Part shown: positions 35,270-46,439 of the stretch, piece after piece
How the letters are laid out: each line of letters starts with the position of its first letter
Numbering within the stretch: position 1 is the first letter of the stretch
From: Cymbidium sinense
Lineage: Eukaryota > Streptophyta > Magnoliopsida > Asparagales > Orchidaceae
Assembly: GCA_021442155.1 (NCBI GenBank)
Contig: CM038215.1
Location: 213,398,982-213,462,981, forward strand
Length of the DNA: 64,000 bases
Direction: 5' to 3'
The notes under the pieces: model-generated
What the model was told of the DNA's origin: nothing
Seen by the model: the letters and a program-made list of their open reading frames with translations, nothing else
Database searches by the model: none
Translations under genes and position numbers: made by a program

Positions 35270-36441
35270 CCCAGAATGATAAAAGTCAAAATCTTCCCCT
35301 TTCGTTTATTCCCTCGGATTCGCAGGTTGTCTCTTTTTCTGAGGAGGAACTTGCAGAAGGGCAAAAAAAGTGGAATCTCTCATTGATAGGTCATGCAATT
35401 GGAAAAAGGCCTTATTATGGATCATTACTAGCAGCGGTTAAGAAGAAATGGAAGTTTAAGGGAAATCTTGAGCTTCTTACTTTAGAAGGTGACTTCTTCC
35501 TTTTCAAGTTTACTTGCATCGAAGACTATAACCAGGTATGGGATTACGTGCTTTCTTAATGGGCGACCTTTTGTTTTCCAAAAATGGAAGTGGAATTTCC
35601 GTCCATCTAAGGAGTTAATCTCTGAACTGCCGATCTGGATTAAGCTCCCCAATTTCCCATTATGCCTATGGAATGAAGCAGACTTTTCCAAAGTTGCAAG
35701 CAAGATTGGAATTCCCCTGCCAGTCGATAACCTCACAGCAACTAAAGCTAGGATTACATTTGCTCGGATTTGTGTTCAAATAAACACGTTATCTCCTCTA
35801 CCGGATTCCATCCCTATTAACGACGTTGGAATTTCATCGAGAACATAATCTATGATTGGAAACCTTCATGTTGCTCTAAATGTAAGACATTCTCCCATGA
35901 TGACAAGTTGCCCCTCCAATCCTCCCTCAGGTGGTAAGAGGTAGGTAGTCGTGCTCCTTGGAGAAACAATCAGAACACTCTAAAGCTCCTATTCAGCAAT
36001 CTATAAATCGCCTCAGAATCAAGACCCTCTTCTCCTCCTGAAACTGTTGATCCTCTGATTCTGGTTCAAGAGGAACCATCCAATCTCCCCTCCTCCTCTA
36101 ATGCTATTGCTGACCTCAATTAGCCACCAATCCAATCCCCTCCACTGGACATTGTCCATGTCCAAGAAGAAGAGGCTTCCATGCACCTGGTTCAGGACCT
36201 CTCTGCCTCCTCCGTAGCTGATGATCAAGGAATCTCCACGATTGGAGTAATAACTAGATCTGCAGCCACTTCTCCTAGTCGTTCTAATCAACCGAAAATG
36301 CTCGACAAGGTGCCTCAAACTCCCGGGAAGAAAGCCCAAGAGGAGAACTCAACAAAAAACCCTTCTAATCCTACCCCAACACCTCATAAAGGTAACAAAA
36401 AAAGGGCAAAAAGCCCTCCTCCTCCTCTTCTTAATGAATAA
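35270..36441 (+). pseudogene. L1 LINE ORF1 (gag-like, DUF4283 and zinc knuckle), frameshifted
   Basis: The conserved region starts near 35,310 (SEEELAEGQKKWNLSLIGH) and continues with GRPFVFQKWKW, ISELPIWIKLPNFPLCLW and KVASKIGIPLPVD up to about 35,840, which is the DUF4283 pattern of plant LINE ORF1 proteins (RNA-binding, ribonucleoprotein formation). One frameshift lies near 35,560. A zinc-knuckle remnant CCSKCKTFSHDD follows near 35,875-35,910. The Pro/Ser-rich C-terminal part is open at 36,181-36,441 and ends PPPPLLNE. Its stop overlaps the ORF2 start. Confidence 0.85.
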
Positions 36442-39400
36442 GCCGTCCATTGGCTGTTGGAATGTGCGTGGTCTCTCTGCCGAAGGGAGAAAGCTCGACT
36501 GTCTCAGAATTATAAAAGACCACAGATTAGACCTTATGTGCCTTCTTGAAACTAAACTCCAATGTGCTTCCCCCTAACCTCCCTTTCTCTTCAACAATCT
36601 TTCACTCTTTCCATCAGAATCTAGCATCACTAATTTCGAATGCGCACCAGGTGGCCGTATATGGATTAAGTGGAACTCAGGAAAAATCTCATTTGATTTG
36701 ATTACAAAGAATGAGCAGCTTATCCATGGACGTGTCTCCAATCCGGGTAATACTCCCTTTCTTTTCACGTGTGTTTATGCTGATAATGATGTTAAAGTTA
36801 GGATTGCTCTATGGAATGCTCTAAGAGACATAGCTAACTCCATCAATCAGCCGTGGATCCTCATGGGGGACTTCAACTGCACTCTTTACAGCAAAGACAA
36901 AGTTGGGGGCAATCCTGTCTCTTTGAATAATACTCTTTCTTTCAAAAGCTGTATAAATGATTGTGAGTTAATTGAACTCCCAAGTGGTGGACTATACTAT
37001 ACATGGTCGAATCAACAAATAAACAAGCCTATTCTATCCAAGCTAGATCGGGTTTTCTGCAACACTAGTTGGCTGGACCTCTTCCCTTCATCCTACTATA
37101 AAGTCCTCCCCCCTCTCTCCTTAGATCACTCTCCCCTAGTGACATTCACCCAGTCTTCCTCTAACCATCCTCACAGATTTCTGTTTAGGAATTACTGGGT
37201 TGAAAATGCTGGTTTTCAGGACCTTACTACTAATGCTTGGCGAAGCTATATACAAGGAGATCCCCTTTTTGTTCTTTCCTACAAACTGAAACAAGTTAAG
37301 GGAGTTTCATTAGCATGTTCAGAGATCCTCTTTCCCTAAAGCAACAAATTGACTCTCTACGGTTTGATCAAGAACAAATCATGAGCAAACTAGATACTGA
37401 TCCTCTCAATGACTCACTTTTACTTGATGCAAAGGATATCAAAACTAGATATATTGACCTTCTTCACAAGGAGAGTAAATGGATCAGGTAACGAGCTAAA
37501 CAACACTGGCTAGCAAAATCTGATGATGACTTACAATATCTATATTGTTCTCTAAAAGAGAGAAGGAACTCTAATGCTATAAGGGAAATTCAAACTTCAT
37601 CTGGCAAAATCAATGATCAAAACAACATTGCAGTGGAACTCTGTAAGTACTTCTCCTCTCAGTTTAATTGCCATAATGCCCTTACTCTCCCTATACAGGA
37701 TATCCCAAAAGGGGAATGTCTATCCTCCCTTCAAGGGGCTGAACTAATTGCTGATATAACCGATCAAGAAATCAAGGAAGCTCTCCAAAGTATTGATGAG
37801 AACAAATCCCCGGAACCAGATGGGTTCAACTCCCTCTTTTTTACTTCTACTTGGCAGCTTACTGACAAATATTTCCTTAATGCAGTCCACTACTTCTTCA
37901 AAACCTATAAGCTCCCTCAAAAGTTTAAACATACCTTGATTACTCTTGTGCCAAAAATTAAACATTCCTGTTGGATCAAAGACTTTCGGCCAATCTCACT
38001 TTGTAATACCTTCTACAAAGTAATTGCAAAGATATTAGCTAATAGAGTGAAGAAATTTCTACCTATTCTCATCAATCCTGCCCAATCCGCATTTATTAAG
38101 GGAAGAGACATAGCAGATAACCTTGCCCTGGCTTATGAGATTTGCAATGAGTTCTCCTCTCCTCCTGATAATGGCTACTTTCTTGCGAAATTCGACTTGA
38201 GGAAAGCATTTGACAAAGTTAATAGACTTTCTTTAATCCATAGGCTCACTTCTAAAGGATTTCCAACTAAATTTACAAAGTGGGTGGAGGCTTGTATTAT
38301 GAATGTTCCTTTCTCAATTGTGTTGAATGGAAGTATTAAAAGATTCTTTCCCTCTTCCAATGAGTTAAGACAGGGTTGTCCTCTCTCCCCTTTTCTCTTT
38401 ACAATTGCTATGGATACATTTTTTAGTCTCATTGAGAGAGAAGTTAATCTTCACCATTATCAACCATGCTTGCAAAGTGACTGTAAAATTTCCCACCTAC
38501 TATTTGCATATGATCTTCTAGCTATGGGGAAAACCTCTTCTCTTACTCTTGGTCTCTTAAAAGCTCTCTTAACACAATTGAAACATACCTTGGACTAGAG
38601 GTGAATGCTGATAAATCTTTAATATGCTTCTCTAAGAATAGTAGAAATGTGGAGGAACTACAACACATCCTTGGAATCTCTCAGGGCACTTTTCCTCTTA
38701 AATATCTGGGTTTGCCTTTGGTCACAGGCTCTATCAAACTGGTACACTTCAACCCTATGTTTGATAAACTCCATGCATGGTTGGCTGGTTGGAAGAGTAA
38801 ATTTCTATCCTTGGGAGGTAGATTCCAATTGATTAGATCATCGGTTAACAATTACTTGTCTTATTGGTTCAGATCCACTGCTATACCTAAGGGTATCATT
38901 AAACGTATTTGTTCCTTCACGGCCAACTTCTTCTTCCATGCAGGGGAAACCAAAAAACTCCACACTATATCTTGGGATAAAACTACTTTACCTAGAGAGA
39001 AAGGGGACAGCCTTATTTACTTCACTGTCGATTTGCAAACTTAAAATCATTTGGAAAGTTGTTCAAGGTGTTTCTTTATTTGCCAAATGGTGTCACATGA
39101 AATATGGAGCCATTTGGAAGACTTCTCCACGAAAAGCCTCCCAATTATGGAAATCTCTTAACTTCTATTAGATTCAAGGATTACTTTAAGTATGAAGTCG
39201 GGAATGGGGAGCAGTTTTCACTTTTTTACGACCCTTGGTGTGGAAACTCCTCTCTTATAAATACTATAGGATCTAAAGGTATTCAGTTTTTGGGGGTTGC
39301 AGCCTCATGCTAAGCTTAATACTATAATACAAAATGATAGATGGAACCTCCCTCCATTGTTCTCTGTTACTTTTCCAAGCCTGGCAAACTTAATTCAAGC

Positions 39401-40197
39401 TATACCGATTACGGGAAATGGGGATGTGATAACTTGGTGCAACACAAGCTCTCCTGTTACTAAAAATTTCAGGAAAGCAGTATATGATGGCCTCCCTGAC
39501 TTAAGTTGGAGCAAAGGTATATGGTTTAAAGGGAATGCAATAAACTATGCATTATATTGTTGGCTTGCTTTTAAGGAGGGTCTTAAAACGTCTGATAAAT
39601 TGGCTAAGAGAGGATTAGGAACAACCTTACTTTGCTGTCTTTGCAATTCCTCTCCAGAATCACATTCTCATCTGTTTTTCGAATGTCCCTTCTCTATGGA
39701 ACTGATTCGTAGCCTTATTCCAAATGGACAATTCTTTCTTATGCAGGTTACATTACAGCAAATAATCAGCTATGTGGATGATTCCACTAATACGGTAATG
39801 AATAAATTGCACTTTCTAATATCTGCTGTAATTGTATATGTTATTTGGAGAGAGAGAAATGCAAGATTATTCTCCTCCACCGCCACCTCACTCTCTTCTA
39901 TATCCCTTTCTATAAAGGAGAGAGTGTCTGCTAAGATCAAAAAGTGGAAAATCAAGGAAAAGTGGCCCCTGAACGTGTTGAATGTGATAAAAAAAATGGA
40001 GGGATTTTGACCCTCCATAAGCTCATCCGACATCAGTCGCTGTTTCACCTTCTTCCTTCTATGTTCTTGTATGCTGGGTGTTTTTTCGGGGACAATGATG
40101 ACTCAATCGAATTGTTTGTCGGAGACATTTGGGCGGCCTTCTCGAACTGGATCAGAATCATGTCTGCTGAGCATTTAAAATCCATTGGCTGGCTGTG
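36434..40197 (+). pseudogene. L1 LINE ORF2 (endonuclease and reverse transcriptase), broken
   Basis: Starts at ATG 36,434 (MNKPSIGCWNVRGLS). The apurinic-like endonuclease shows CWNVRGL, MCLLETK, WILMGDFNC and LDHSPL, but has a premature TAA at 36,575-36,577. The frame shifts near 37,300, and a TAA lies at 37,489-37,491. RT is open at 37,633-38,598 with KSPEPDGF, RPISLCN, AKFDLRKAFDKV (motif A), ELRQGCPLSPFLF (motif B) and FAYDLL at 38,503-38,520 where FADDLL is expected. Frameshifts follow near 38,570, 39,050, 39,165 and 39,300. The C-terminal region (39,297-40,010) has KGIWFKGNAINYA, CCLCNSSPESHSHLFFEC and WRERNARLF. Frames on the minus strand here are shadows. The stretch 39,944-40,198 is probably tail sequence. 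Confidence 0.92.
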
Positions 40198-40507
40198 AAG
40201 GAAACCGCGGGTCTCCTGTGCTTTGCTATCGTCTCTTTTTGGTTTTTGGGTTGCCAGTAGTATCTGGCACGATTGGTCTGAGTCCTTTGAGTTACTTTAA
40301 CTTAAGCTGTTTTAGTCTGTTTTAGTCTGTTTGTTATTATATAGCTATTGTGCTTTGGAGATTGTTATCTCCTTGTTTTCTTTATCATTTAGTCTCCCTA
40401 TGTTTAGTCTTTTGGACTGATTGCTCAAACATATAACTATTTTGCACTTTTGGATTAATATATTTGGGCCAAGCCCTCAATTCTTCCAAAAAAAAAAAAA
40501 AAAAAAA

Positions 40508-40829
40508 AACTTTTCAAGAATCTAAAATATTTAGCCAAAGAAAGCCGAACGTCTCTTACTCTGTTGTCGGATCTGATGGAGCGTTACGGCCAGTCCCTTT
40601 CAACCATTTATTTTTCTCTCTCTAAGTGTGCGCCAGTAAAATTTCAGCCACGGTCTAATGTACACGTGGGTATGTTGTCTGACAGTAGGAGGCGCGCGTT
40701 GCGCCACGTCCCCTCTCTCCCAAAGTTTCTATCCATCGTTTTTTTTTTCCCGAAGTTCACTTCTCCCTTGTTCTTCAAAGCGCGAACCCACACTCCAATC
40801 CCGCGGTGTAGCGGATTTCAACGTCAGCA
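40508..40829 (+). promoter_or_regulatory. Upstream region and probable 5' UTR of the 4CL-like gene
   Basis: Only about 320 bp lie between the LINE tail and the start codon. The stretch includes the right target-site duplication (40,508-40,522), a pyrimidine-rich CATTTATTTTTCTCTCTC near 40,602-40,622 and another pyrimidine-rich run near 40,735-40,790. No convincing TATA box or known cis-element could be fixed. Confidence 0.45.
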
Positions 40830-41827
40830 ATGGCGACCGCGCCTTCGCCAGAGATTGACTCCCGAAGCGGATATTGCATCGCTACGAAGACATTCCACAG
40901 CCTCTACCCTGACGTCAATCTCCCCTGCCAGTCCATACCCCTTTCGGTAGCTTCCTTCGCACTCTCCCTCCTCCCCACCCCTCTTCCAACTAACCCTGCA
41001 TTCATCGACTCAGAATCTGGCCGTTCTCTCACTTACCCCGAATTCCTCTCTCAAGTTCGAACCCTTGCCGCTTCTCTTATCTCCCGCCTCAACCTCTCCC
41101 CCGGGGATGCGGTCGTCATCCTCTCACCGGTCGCCTCGAAATTCCGGTCCTCTACTTCTCTCTCCTTTCCATCGGCGCAGTCCCCTGCCCCTCCAACCCC
41201 TTCAGCACCCCTTCCGAGCTTTCCCGCCAGATCCACCTCGTTCGCCCAAAGATCGCCTTTGCTATTTCCGCCGCCGCGCCTAATCTTCCTGATTCCCTAC
41301 TCACCATCCTCATCGACTCCTCCAGTTTCCAATCACTCCTCCAACCCCCCGATTCCCCTCTCCCCCCGGTACCGCTTGTCCGGCAATCGGACACATCCGC
41401 GATACTTTACTCTTCCGGTACGACGGGGCGGGTTAAGGGAGTGCTCCTCACTCACCGCAACTTCATTGCGCTGCTCGCAATCCTCCACTCCAAGAAGCTT
41501 GAGCGGGAGTCGCCGGCGGTGGGGCTCTTCATAATTCCAGTATTCCATGTCTTCGGGTTCTTCATGCTGCTGCGGACAGCAGCGTTGGGGCAGACGGCAG
41601 TCCTTATGGAACGGTTCGATTTTGCCGCGATGTTGCAGGCGGTGGAGAAGTATCGCGTGAGCTACATCCCTGTCTCGCCGCCGCTCGTGGTGGCCATATT
41701 GAAGTCTGACGAGGCTGGTCGGAGGGACCTGTCATCTTTGGAGATACTTGGATGTGGCGGCGCGCCGCTTGGCCGCGAGGTTTCGGAACGCTTCCGTGCT
41801 CGCTTCCCTGCCATCCAAATCATCCAG
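40830..41827 (+). CDS. 4-coumarate:CoA ligase-like (acyl-CoA synthetase), exon 1, with one-base frameshift
   Basis: Exon 1 of an adenylate-forming ligase that would activate a carboxylic acid to acyl-AMP and then acyl-CoA; 4CL-like proteins are often peroxisomal (for example in jasmonate precursor activation). Start ATG at 40,830 in context AGCAATGG. The N-terminus MATAPSPEIDSRSGYC and RTLAASLISRLNLSPGDAVV are family-like. After VVILSPVASKF (about 41,141) the reading frame changes by one: the C-run is TTCCGG where a further C would keep the frame. In the next frame the protein is continuous: LYFSLLSIGAVPCPSNPF, the ATP/AMP signature SSGTTGRVKGV near 41,416-41,448, VFHVFGFFMLLRTAALGQT and LEILGCGGAPLG. 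It ends ...IQ at the GT donor after 41,827. All other codons are clean, so this is either a sequencing error or a young null allele. Confidence 0.9.
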
Positions 41828-41969
41828 GTTGCTACCTCGAAACTGAGAGGAGTTTATCTAAATATCCTTTCCAATGTTTGCAATAGACGTCCTATATAAT
41901 TGAGTATTTGTAAGATAGATCTCGGATTGGGATGTTTTAATTTTGTAATTTTGTTTTCTTCATTTACAG
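41828..41969 (+). other. Intron 1 of the 4CL-like gene (142 bp)
   Basis: Begins GTTGCTACC and ends CATTTACAG. Removal joins ...IIQ to GYGLTES in phase 0, which is the usual family sequence. The frame 41,441-41,899 reads through into this intron and should be stopped at 41,827. Confidence 0.9.
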
Positions 41970-42150
41970 GGTTATGGGCTTACGGAGTCGACGGGGGCGG
42001 TAACGACTCCGGAAGAGACCGACGTACTGGGGTCGGTGGGTCGGATCTCGGTTACTGTTGAGGCGAGGATTGTAGATCAGGATTCAGGGGGGGCATTACC
42101 TCCGGGCCATCGGGGTGAGCTCTGGCTTCGTGGGCCAACAATTATGAAAG
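41970..42150 (+). CDS. 4-coumarate:CoA ligase-like, exon 2
   Basis: Encodes GYGLTESTGAVTTPEETD, VLGSVGRISVTVEARIVD and LPPGHRGELWLRGPTIMKG. GELWLRG corresponds to the conserved box II (GEICIRG in true 4CLs) and GYGLTES to the adenylation-core motif, so substrate and AMP-binding parts are present. The exon ends ...ATGAAAG before GTAATTTT, in phase 1, the usual place of an intron before the GYVGD segment. The following exons, with the mobile C-terminal domain (hinge GDLCYFD-like and catalytic Lys of PxxxxGKIL), were not found anywhere up to 64,000. Either the next intron exceeds 21 kb or the gene is truncated. Confidence 0.9.
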
Positions 42151-44770
42151 GTAATTTTATTGTTTGTTCTATGTTAGCAGTGGCCTTTATTTGCTTGTTG
42201 ATAGCTGAACGAGGCGGTGGATTTTGGATGGGGTGCTGCATAAGAAAGACTAACGGCGGGAAATTTGATATGCATTCATTGTTTAAAGACTTTGAAATAG
42301 CTGAATTGGGAAAAACTAGGATTGTCGAGGGAGAGATTACGATGAAACCAGAAGTAGACCAACTACATTGTTAGGTTCAAGCCTTTGGATGAGGCGACAG
42401 TTATAAAGATGGTGCAATTTTATGATTTATAGAACTTCCTACCATATAGGATTGTTTGAAATAAGCTCAAACATAAGATTAAAGGTTTTAAAAAATAGGG
42501 GGATAATTAACTTTCCTTCTCTTATACATAAGTTCATCTCTCTCATACATATATATACAACACACACATATACATATTGAATGAACATAAGAAGCTTCCA
42601 CAGTGAGACTTGTGTAAAATTGAACCATAACATTGATGTCTTTGATGATCTATTTATTGTATCTGTTCACACTTCTTTCTTAACTTGTCTAAATGCAATC
42701 ATGATTTGAGCATTGGGGAATGCAATCTATATCATTCTTACTAATAGTTAGGAAGAATATTCTAGATAAATATCATATTGTTGTTCATGAAAACCTTAGA
42801 TAAATCCTTTTACACTCATTTAATGAGAATTTTTTATAGTTTTAAAGATTTCTTTAATCTTTTAAAAATTTCAAAGAGTGACTCCACTTGACTTACACCA
42901 CAGCTTTCGCTTATGGTACAATCATCACCTACATGTTTGTGCTATAACCGTCACTTGCAAGGCCTATCCCATAGCTGTTGCTAGTAAGCTTTATAAATCA
43001 TCTTTCGCTTGCAAAGCTTGCACTAAAACTACCTTTAGGTATCTTGCAGCTCTCTGTTAGCACATGCATTACATTTTGTTGACATTCGTTGCTGATCCAT
43101 CTTCAACTTTCCTAAATGCAATGAAAGTGATTGATAATTGATGCATCTCTCACAAGACTAGTTTGAAATGTGTTGTGTGCAATGCAAATTACTCTAAAGG
43201 ATGAGCAATGTGTGCAATTTTGACGTAGCAATAGGATTCGATGAGGACAGATGAAGAGGAAAATAGTGAAATGTAACTTCCTCTAAAAGCAAAATAAGTT
43301 TTCCAAATACAAGATGCCCATAATCCTATTCAATGGGGGAATATATTCACACTGCCATTAGCAAAAAAAAAAAGTTGGTAATTAAGTATTATTTACTATA
43401 ATTTAGCAGCTACTTTAGTATGTTAGTAAATACTATTAATTAAATGTAAAAGATATGGAATACATCAAAAGAACTCAACTCGAGTTTAGAAATCTTTGCG
43501 ATACTGTGGAGTTGAAAAGTCTTCCAATCACTATTATTCAAGTTTTCTTAGTAACAATGCTAGTGATCTGATCCACTTCAATTGATTTATTCCATACAAT
43601 TTTTCCTTGTTTGAATAGTTGAACTAACAGATTAACCATATATTTAGTAGGTTTGTCACCATCATTATATTGTTTATTGTTGTGTAAGTTTCTCCCACTC
43701 ATATTGTATGTTCTCCAAGCAATCACCATGATATCACCTCTTGGATCAAATATTCATTTTTTTACCATAAGAGAAAGTGTTGCATTTTGTTTTGAAGTGA
43801 TTTTTTTGATAAGAGAACATAATTATAAATCAATAGTGGACAACATATGGCTATATCTAAGTGACTTTGTTGTTGCCTCTTAAAAACATTGGGACATTCA
43901 TATTTTAATATTGAAAAAGCAACCTTAGTTCATCTACATGGTTCTACCATGGTATTTATCAACAATTATTGCTTCCAATATGCTTTCCAGTCTTATTGGA
44001 ACATGTAAAGAAATTTTAGCAATAGCTTGATTTGATAAATATAAGGCCAACTTTTTTTAATGGAATCATTGCACTAAATCTCTTAATGCACAGACTTTTT
44101 AAATAAGATCCTTCATATAAGTAGTTTTCAAAGCACACTCTTCATTCAAACTACTAGCAAAAATAGAAGTTGCTATAGGAGCTCCAAGAGGTAATTCAGT
44201 CTCTTTTACGTAAAGTTGTAGGCAGATGAAGCTTTCAATGCACTCTCTTCTTTATTCAAACTACTAAATCTCTTTTACATAATTCAATATCTTATGAAGA
44301 AGAATTTTTCTTTCAAATTGGATGAAGAATATCAAGAAGGTTTCGACTATAATAAAAAGTATTTATTAAGCCTACCTATTCTCACAACACCAATCGTTTA
44401 TCTTATATATGATATTATTAGAAGAATCTCTTGGAGCATTGCTGGAGCAACACAATAAAAAAAATAAAGAAGTCTTCCATTCCAGCAGTCCGAAATTAAT
44501 AGGAGTGGAAGTATGATATTATCTAATTGATAAACCCTGTGCAGTGTTGATCTTTGATGTTTAGATAGTTCACCATTATATGGTATATCATAAAAGCATT
44601 CTTATTTGAGGATTGTTCTGTTAAAGTTCTTGATGACTAATCCAACTTTGACTAGTTAGCTCGTTAAATAGTCCTATTCATGCAATTTAATATCACTTAT
44701 GTTGGGCAGACTTGATTGATGATACTCTATCAAAATAATATTTCTAGGCTTTTAGAAGGCACAAGTTGAT
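42151..44770 (+). other. Possible long intron of the 4CL-like gene, unassigned DNA
   Basis: No exon recognised. The open continuation to 42,374 is read-through from exon 2. The segment near 43,085-43,230 shares words with 50,610-50,810 (GTGGATGCATCTC-like and TGCAATGAAAGTGAT-like), pointing to a dispersed repeat. Mostly AT-rich. Confidence 0.5.
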
Positions 44771-46430
44771 AATTATTTCATCTTTGTAATACCCAGTGGA
44801 GTATAATTAGCTACTCGTTTGGCTTGATTAAACCTCAAATCAACAATGAAATCGAATATGAAGCCTTGATAGTTGGATTTTGAAATAGCCATTTCAGTTA
44901 AAGTTTAAAATTTCTATTTTTTTCTTATTTCTTAGCTTGTTATAAATTAAATTTTAAACATTTGTAAGATTAACAAGCTCAAGTTGGCTTATTATCATAA
45001 GTGAGCTTTGAGCTCATAAAGAAAATCTAGCATGCCACTTTAGGCAGAGTATCTTAAGCTCAGAATAACGAGGCATATTACTTAGCTAAATTAGTTGAAC
45101 AATGACAAATATGAATTATAAGCCTGTGTTGATTAGAGTCCATATTCGTCGAGCTATAGAACCAGTAGATCTACAATCTTTGTTGGAAGAAGAGTTACCA
45201 AATTCAAATAAGATGGATACCATTAAGGTTGTTCTTTACTCTCCATTACATGCTATCACACAATGCCAACAAGCGAGACACCACTCATGAATAGAAGCTT
45301 AAAAAAAGGTTTTATAATGTTAGTGAGAGATCTTCATGGATGATCAAAGACATTTTTTTGTTGATTATTTCAAAGAAGATAACTTGTCTAAAAATAAATC
45401 AGTAGTTCTGCAAATTCAAGAAGAGGGCTCTATGTTATGTTTTGTCAACAACATTCAATATTGTAAATCCTTTGATCAATTATGGCTATGCTACTAGAAT
45501 TGATGAAGATGACAAGTTGGTAGTTTAAATTTAGGAAGGATTTTTCAAACCAATTAGACACTAAGATAGAAATAAAAATAAAAAGAATGTGTTATCATTG
45601 ATCATCAGTGGTGAAAGATTGTATTTATTATTTCTAAAAGATGTCATAAGTATTAAATCCATTACGATGCCATGCACCAACTTCCAAATTTGTTACATGC
45701 AATGATAATATACTGACCATTTGAATGTTGGACTATGGATATTATTGGGCCTATTGATTCGCCATCTTCTGTTGAACACCGCTATATTTTTGCTACCACG
45801 ACTACTCTAAATAGACAAAGTTACTCCATTCAAAGACATTGCAAAGCAAATAGTCAATCTTTTTATGAATAAAATTGTCTATAGTTATCATAGAAGTCTC
45901 TTTGCAAAATAAGAAATATTTTTATATTTATTTAAGTTGACATCATTCTTTTGTTGAGATTTCTAAATAGATACCTACAATGATTGATTCTAAGTCTCAT
46001 TTAGTTGCTTGAGCAAGAAGAAAAATCAAATTTTAAATATAACTTATTGAAAATGAAATTTCCTAGTTATCATAGAAGTCTCCTTGCTAGATAAGAGGCA
46101 TTTTAAAGTTCTATATTTAAAGATTATTAAAATTTCTCCTGCAAGATAGGAGTCTTTTTATTTATATTGGGGTTGATATGTGCTTCCTGTTGAGATATGA
46201 AATAAATATTTGAAATTATTATTGCCGAGGTTGCATATAATCACATAAGCGAAGAAAAAGAGAAGAAAACTTTCAAATCAGGTCTAGATAAGACAATTTT
46301 AATGAGTTAAAGGTTTGCATCCTCGATAAGCTATGATTCAAGAAGTCGAGAGGACTTTCAAGTCTGAACTTCAATCATTTGGGTTGGAGAAGCATAAATT
46401 CATTATAGCTTAAGATTAAGATTCAAGGGG
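44771..46430 (+). pseudogene. Remains of a second Ty3/gypsy lineage (RNase H and integrase), Tat/Ogre-like
   Basis: SYSFGLIKPQINNEIEYEAL at about 44,809-44,868 matches the C-terminal part of gypsy RNase H (usually TNNEAEYEALIAG). A further block at 45,040-45,100 carries NNEAYYLAKLVEQ-like residues. WTMDIIGPIDSPSSVEHR at about 45,729-45,782 is the integrase core start with the catalytic-region Asp. Stops and shifts are frequent. A purine-rich AAGGGGGATATAAAG-like tract near 46,424-46,432 precedes the probable LTR. The WTMDIIGPID style and the adjacent repeat-rich leader suggest a Tat/Ogre group element; this sub-assignment is tentative. Confidence 0.75.
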
Positions 46431-46439
46431 GATATAAAG

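Larger units (their letters stand above)
34991..40507 (+). mobile_element. Nearly full-length L1-clade LINE with poly-A tail
   Basis: A 5.5-kb non-LTR retrotransposon: 5' UTR, ORF1 (DUF4283-like plus zinc knuckle), ORF2 (endonuclease, reverse transcriptase, C-terminal zf-RVT-like region) and a poly-A tail at about 40,490-40,509. It is bounded by a 15-bp target-site duplication with one mismatch. The frameshifts, stops and an altered RT active site make this copy inactive. It sits ~320 bp upstream of the 4CL-like start codon in the same orientation, so it replaced the distal upstream region of that gene. Confidence 0.95.

Noticed and set aside
40564..40950. 128-codon frame overlapping the 4CL-like start in another frame
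   Set aside because: No domain; the 4CL-like frame from 40,830 is clearly the coding one.
40830..41534. Full 234-codon reading of the first exon frame
   Set aside because: Past about 41,141 it becomes a Ser/Pro-rich out-of-frame product; the family-like protein continues in the next frame.
42036..42374. 112-codon frame ending at 42,374
   Set aside because: Exon 2 coding plus read-through into the intron after the GT donor at 42,151.
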